Source: Trichopria drosophilae
Lineage: Eukaryota; Arthropoda; Insecta; Hymenoptera; Diapriidae
Direction of reading: 5' to 3'
Assembly: GCA_030407085.1 (NCBI GenBank)
Contig: CM059585.1
Coordinates: 3,605,001 to 3,669,000, forward strand
Length of the DNA: 64,000 nucleotides
The notes below the pieces were generated by a model. That model was not told the DNA's origin. It made no database searches and saw only the letters and a list, made by a program, of their open reading frames with translations. This document shows positions 59,701-64,000 of this stretch, piece after piece. The stretch's first letter is position 1. Each line of letters opens with the position of its first letter. The position numbers and the translations under genes were made by a program.

Positions 59701-62700
59701 TTCGAAGACGATTTTGAATACATCGATCTTCAATCCTAGTAAAAAACTGCATGAAACATAACCTAAATGTATACCGATTGTCAGATGGGTGTACATTCGT
59801 GTTTCTTTTATAATTTTATAATCAATTTAATTTAAAATTATTTGCAATAAAAATTAACCAAATTACTTTTTGTGATTCTTTGGTTTATTCTACAGTACCC
59901 TATATTTTTATTTTTCATACAAATTATAAGTTTGACAAATACATCGACATTAAACTATTCAAGCTCAATAATCAGTATTACATTTCTTTATACAAATCTG
60001 GTACTGCATTGTTGCTCATGGATTCAGTCTTGAGCAATTATTTGATATTGCATTCGGCACCGCACGCATCATATCGCCCACAGCGTCAGAAATCTAATCT
60101 AAAAAGGCACTTCCATATATTTACATGGCATGCAGAAATAAATGACAAAATGGTACTTTACGATCACTGCAATAATACAGAAATAACTCGTATGTATCTG
60201 AACATTTTTTTCTGATTCCGTATAAAATACCAAAGGAATATAATGAAAACTGTATTGAAAAGTGTTCTGATTATCAAAATGTGTAATTACACCAATGAAG
60301 GACTGAAATTCTGAAACGACAACTAATGAATCTAAAAATTGGAGTCAGACTAATCGCGATTGCGAGCTTTCGCAAATTAATTGAAGCAATATATACGACG
60401 CTATCAATTACACACGTAATAAAACAGGCGATGGTCAATAAGTTACGGGTTTAACACGCATTTAGCACTTACTATCGCAAAGGCATAGAGCTCGAATCGC
60501 TGGTACTCTTGGGTTTCTTTTTTTTTTTACCAATTCGAGACTCCAGCGCTACTTTCGGTCCATCTCGCAACAAAGGTACTTTTATTTAATTGCGATCAAT
60601 TGGCATCAATCATTCGATACCGTAAACATTATAATAATACAGCTGGCAGCGAGCGTAACGGTCCGATTTTATGGCCGTTGGATTGTTTAATTAATAATTA
60701 TGATATTTACTTTGACTGCCGTCGATATGGCACACGCCTGTTCTAACTTCTCTATGCAAGCGTAAAGTTATTATGACTTGCGTCAGCCACCTCGTTAAGG
60801 AGACCAAAAAGAACTCCTAGGTTGTGGCATGCAGTTTCTGCCCCTGATGTAGCCTTCACGCTTCAGCGCAACCTTAACAGGCACGTTTAATTGTTTCGTG
60901 CTTGTTTTCATTTCTTCGACGATTAATAACTTGACATAGTCCGAAGGACAATCGAAGCAGGGTGGAAGGTCACCGTATTTTTTACCATTGACAATGCGGT
61001 ACTCTGAGGAATGTATCAGAAATAAACAGAATGGTATTAAAAATGGTATGCAATGGACCTGTAAAGAATATAGACTTTGCTGAAAGATAATGTATTCTTA
61101 ACTTTTAAAAACTGATTATCTTTTTTTATGATCCAATACCAATGAATCGATACAATTTCTGACTTATTTCTAAAACCTGAAGTGCTAATTATCTGGATGT
61201 CATTGATAAAAACAAGTGGTAGTAGGAGCAATGTCTGGAGAATACTCAGAGTGCAGTAGGACATCTTCTTTCATCATTTCCAAGCATGTTTTGACTCGTT
61301 TGAGACATGGAATTAATTAGTAGCTCATTAAGCACTATGCTAAACAGATTAAAAACTTCTTTCATGTTTAACATTGTATTGGAATAACGGACAGTTAGGT
61401 TTAGAAGTCTGCTCTTGTAAAAAGTGCCTTTATTTAATTAATAATTGTAAAAACAAATTGTCTACTAAACGTAAAGAAGAGATTATGGGAACTTATATTT
61501 GTAGCACAAACATCTGTTAGCTCTCGGCTTCATCGAATAAAGCATTTAGTGACGGTTTTTCCTATGACTTTCAGGCATTTTAAACATCATTATTTAGTAT
61601 GTTCCAAAATTGCACGACTATAGTTTTTTAACTTAAGTATTTATCAAAACTAATTCTCCTAATCCTGGACCATCAAAAAGGTTTTCGGTTCCATCTTCAT
61701 CATTGACATCATAATAATCATTCTTGAAGCGTTGAAACTAGTAATGCACTAATAATCTTGGCATACTTATTTAATCCATTAATGCCAGAATGGACGAATT
61801 TTTTACACCAGCCTTAGCAGTTTATATATAATCCCATTTTGAAAAATTGTAGTGCCAATATTTCTGATGAAAAAAATTATATTCAGTCAGATTCTTTTAA
61901 TAAAATTTCGATAAAATGAACTACAAAACGTTATAGGTGTGTTTTTATGAAAACATGTGTTTTAGATCAAAGTATGTTTATATTTAAAAAACAGTTGAAA
62001 GAATCACGTTTTTCTAAAAGACGCATATAACTTTTTTCCGAATAATTTCATCAAAGTTGCAGAGATAGATTCTAAAAAGGCATAAAATTGTACATCACAA
62101 ATAAATGAACCGAATTTTTTTTTATTAATATTTTAATTAGAGTATGAAGATTTAATACACATGCAAATTAGGTATAAATTGATAGAACTTAGTTTACAAT
62201 ATTCAGATTATTGTATTACAGCAATCAATTGGAAAACGATAGATGCATAGATTTACATTTGATAAAGTTAGGCTTCCGCTAATATTACGACGTTTCGCTC
62301 TCTTTTCAAACTCTTTTACTTCGTAGTTAAGTTGTAGATAACTACCTCCAAGTTTCGTTTAAGTATGTTCAGAAATGTTCATGTATTCGCTTCTTTAAAT
62401 ATTGGTTCAAGAACATTCTGTATCGTAATTTGGTTGAAGAAAGCCTCACCTTCAAATTTTAGTTCACAAAGTTGTTCCTTCTCACATTCCTTCCCAAAAG
62501 TCTTAGACTTCTAGATTTAAACTTTACATTGATCGTTTTATTGCTTCCAGGAGTCACAGCTATTTTCCTGCTATCGAAAATTTTTTAGATATTATTTTCC
62601 AATTTCATTCTAAGAAGATGCGACACATAAATTTAATAATGATATTAATTGTTGAGGCTTTCCATTCTGCGAAATTTCGCTACGAAAAGAGTCGTGTGAA

Positions 62701-62930
62701 GGTACCAGTATCTCATTTTAATTAAAAACTGACTACTTAACTACTCAATCCGTGCATTATTTGTTAGGAATAGCAGAATACTCATGTTCATTGGTTATTT
62801 CAATAATGCAGCATTTCTGAAATGTATAAGCTTTTATTACTAAATGAAGTACAATAAAAAATTGTAACCAATAAATTTAATACGATAGACTCTTTTTTGT
62901 CGAAATTCCTGAGAAACGATTCAAATCAAG
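59701..62930. other. Mostly A+T-rich non-coding DNA
   Basis: Frames are at most 111 codons (59,880-60,215 plus, A+T-driven composition, no domain). A more complex, CpG-bearing stretch at about 60,630-60,990 contains clustered TTAATTAATAATTATG and AGTTATTATGAC words, which would suit homeodomain-type binding. The rest shows no structure I can define. Confidence 0.45.
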
Positions 62931-62999
62931 TGGATGTTACTGTCTTTAACCCTTTGTGGCGCACATTTTTCTTTATACGGAAAACAGCTGAAAGATGGT

Positions 63000-63440
63000 A
63001 CTAGGGGGTTTTCGGGGTCGCTGACTGCGAATTTGAAGTCAGATTTTAAAAATCCAAAATGGCGACTCATGGCCGACGTAAATGTGAAAATTTACTTGAT
63101 AGAGATAAAACTGGATACTCTATGTACTCTGAATTTTAAATATATAAGTCAGAGATGAGATTCGCAATCAGCGACCCCAAAAACCACAGAGTACACACTT
63201 TCATCAATATCGGGTCATTTTCATATTTCTGTCGGCCATCTTGGATCCTCCACTTTGAATATTCAAAATCCAAGGCCAGATTTGTAATCAGCGACCCCAA
63301 AAACCCCTGGGAAACAAGTTTCAAGTAAATCCGATGATTTTTAAAAATTCATCCGTCATATTGTTCCGCCATTTTGAATTTTCAAAACCGACTTCCAATT
63401 CGTAATCCGCGACCGCAAAAACCCGCGAGTACCAAATTTG
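63000..63440. repeat. Satellite array, period about 120 bp, first unit inverted
   Basis: AATCAGCGACCCCAAAAACC-type words start near 63,166 and 63,286 and, as AATCCGCGACCGCAAAAACC, near 63,404, giving periods of 120 and 118 bp. Each is preceded by a GCCAT-TTG-AT and TTCAAAATCCA-type segment. At 63,010-63,090 the same unit appears in the opposite orientation (GGGGTCGCTGACTGCGAATT then AAATGGCGAC). Translated along the unit, all copies give a G(F/S)-GSL-(A/T)NL-DF-(K/Y)WR pattern, which explains the 74-codon plus frame (62,934-63,158) and the 62-codon minus frame (63,136-63,324). It is a repeat, not a gene. Confidence 0.8.
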
Positions 63441-64000
63441 GTTCTAATTTACGTTTTAGTTCGTTCCAAAATGATTTCTTTCTCAAAAATCGACAATTTT
63501 TAAAATTTATTTATTTATACTTATTAATAATTTTGCGTAATTGCATTTATTATCCTTTTTGATACGTACTAAAAACCCCCATACCACTGTAAAAAGATTT
63601 TTTGAATATTGCTTCGAAAGCATTGAAACTAGACATCAAAGCTTTGAATAAAAATTGTGATACCTCTGCGCCGCAAATGGTTAATTCCTTAGTTCCGTAT
63701 ATGACTACGTGTAAAACTAAAATTTTTTGAAATTACAGAATACCTGACTATTTCGATGATTAAAGTTTTGATAATAACACACATTACAGATTTTAAATAA
63801 ATGCAACAGGAATTTAATTCCTTTTGAATATTTTAGATGGAGTATGCAATTAGTATGATTTGATTACTGTACACATAGAAGGAGAAAATTTAATAATAGC
63901 AAAAAAATGGAATATTGTTTCAAAAATAAGTTTTTCTTTTTGAAACTTACATCAATAAAAGACAACAAATTTCAAATTTATTTGTTTTACTCTGTTGAAA
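63441..64000. other. A+T-rich non-coding DNA
   Basis: Contains homopolymer A and T runs. I see no gene or repeat unit. Confidence 0.55.

Noticed and set aside
62934..63324. Frames with a shared GSL-NL-DF-KWR pattern on both strands
   Set aside because: The pattern follows the repeat unit and its inverted copy; it is satellite sequence, not two related genes.
1..64000. CRISPR arrays, operons, prophage or bacterial mobile elements
   Set aside because: There are no regularly spaced identical repeats with unique spacers and no dense gene runs; the composition is eukaryotic.

Overview
The window reads as nuclear DNA of an insect, most likely a hymenopteran. I base this on the overall texture: A+T-rich sequence interrupted by CpG-rich islands, no bacterial-style gene packing, a decayed Tc1/mariner-type transposase and several foldback (MITE-like) repeats. 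The species cannot be named from the sequence. No open frame is longer than about 200 codons. Apart from the broken transposase, I recognise no protein family on either strand, so this looks like an intergenic desert or the inside of a very long intron.

Layout. Positions 1-3,330 and 6,480-21,540 are mixed-composition unique DNA with modest CpG-rich patches (about 7.0, 8.9, 10.0, 12.0, 15.0, 17.0, 18.3 and 20.0 kb). Positions 3,330-6,480 and 21,540-23,050 are A+T-rich and carry foldback repeats. A CpG-rich island lies at 23.05-23.75 kb. From 23.9 to 31 kb the DNA is mostly A+T-rich and holds a compact hairpin (25.8 kb), a pyrimidine-rich tract (27.1 kb), a large foldback with a pyrimidine-to-purine switch (28.6-29.3 kb) and another foldback (29.9-30.5 kb). 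From 31 to 43 kb, degenerate tandem arrays (32.9-34.2 kb, 40.2-40.9 kb) alternate with CpG-rich islands (34.4-34.8, 38.2-39.7, 41.1-41.95 kb). From 43.8 to 49.7 kb the DNA is A+T-rich, with a hairpin element, two tRNA-like remnants, a decayed satellite array and palindromes. Two strong GC islands follow at 49.75-51.6 kb and 56.85-58.5 kb, separated by A+T-rich DNA.

The right end holds the clearest mobile sequence. A truncated, frameshifted Tc1/mariner-superfamily transposase lies on the minus strand at 58.66-59.30 kb. It is bordered on both sides by repeat units that themselves look transposase-derived. A separate satellite with a period near 120 bp, one unit of which is inverted, lies at 63.0-63.44 kb; it has a decayed relative at 46.24-46.52 kb.

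There is no gene set that works together here. The notable content is structural: at least six imperfect inverted repeats that could fold into long hairpins, two related satellite arrays, and CpG-rich patches that could be regulatory. All repeat comparisons were made by eye, and conservation and expression could not be tested.
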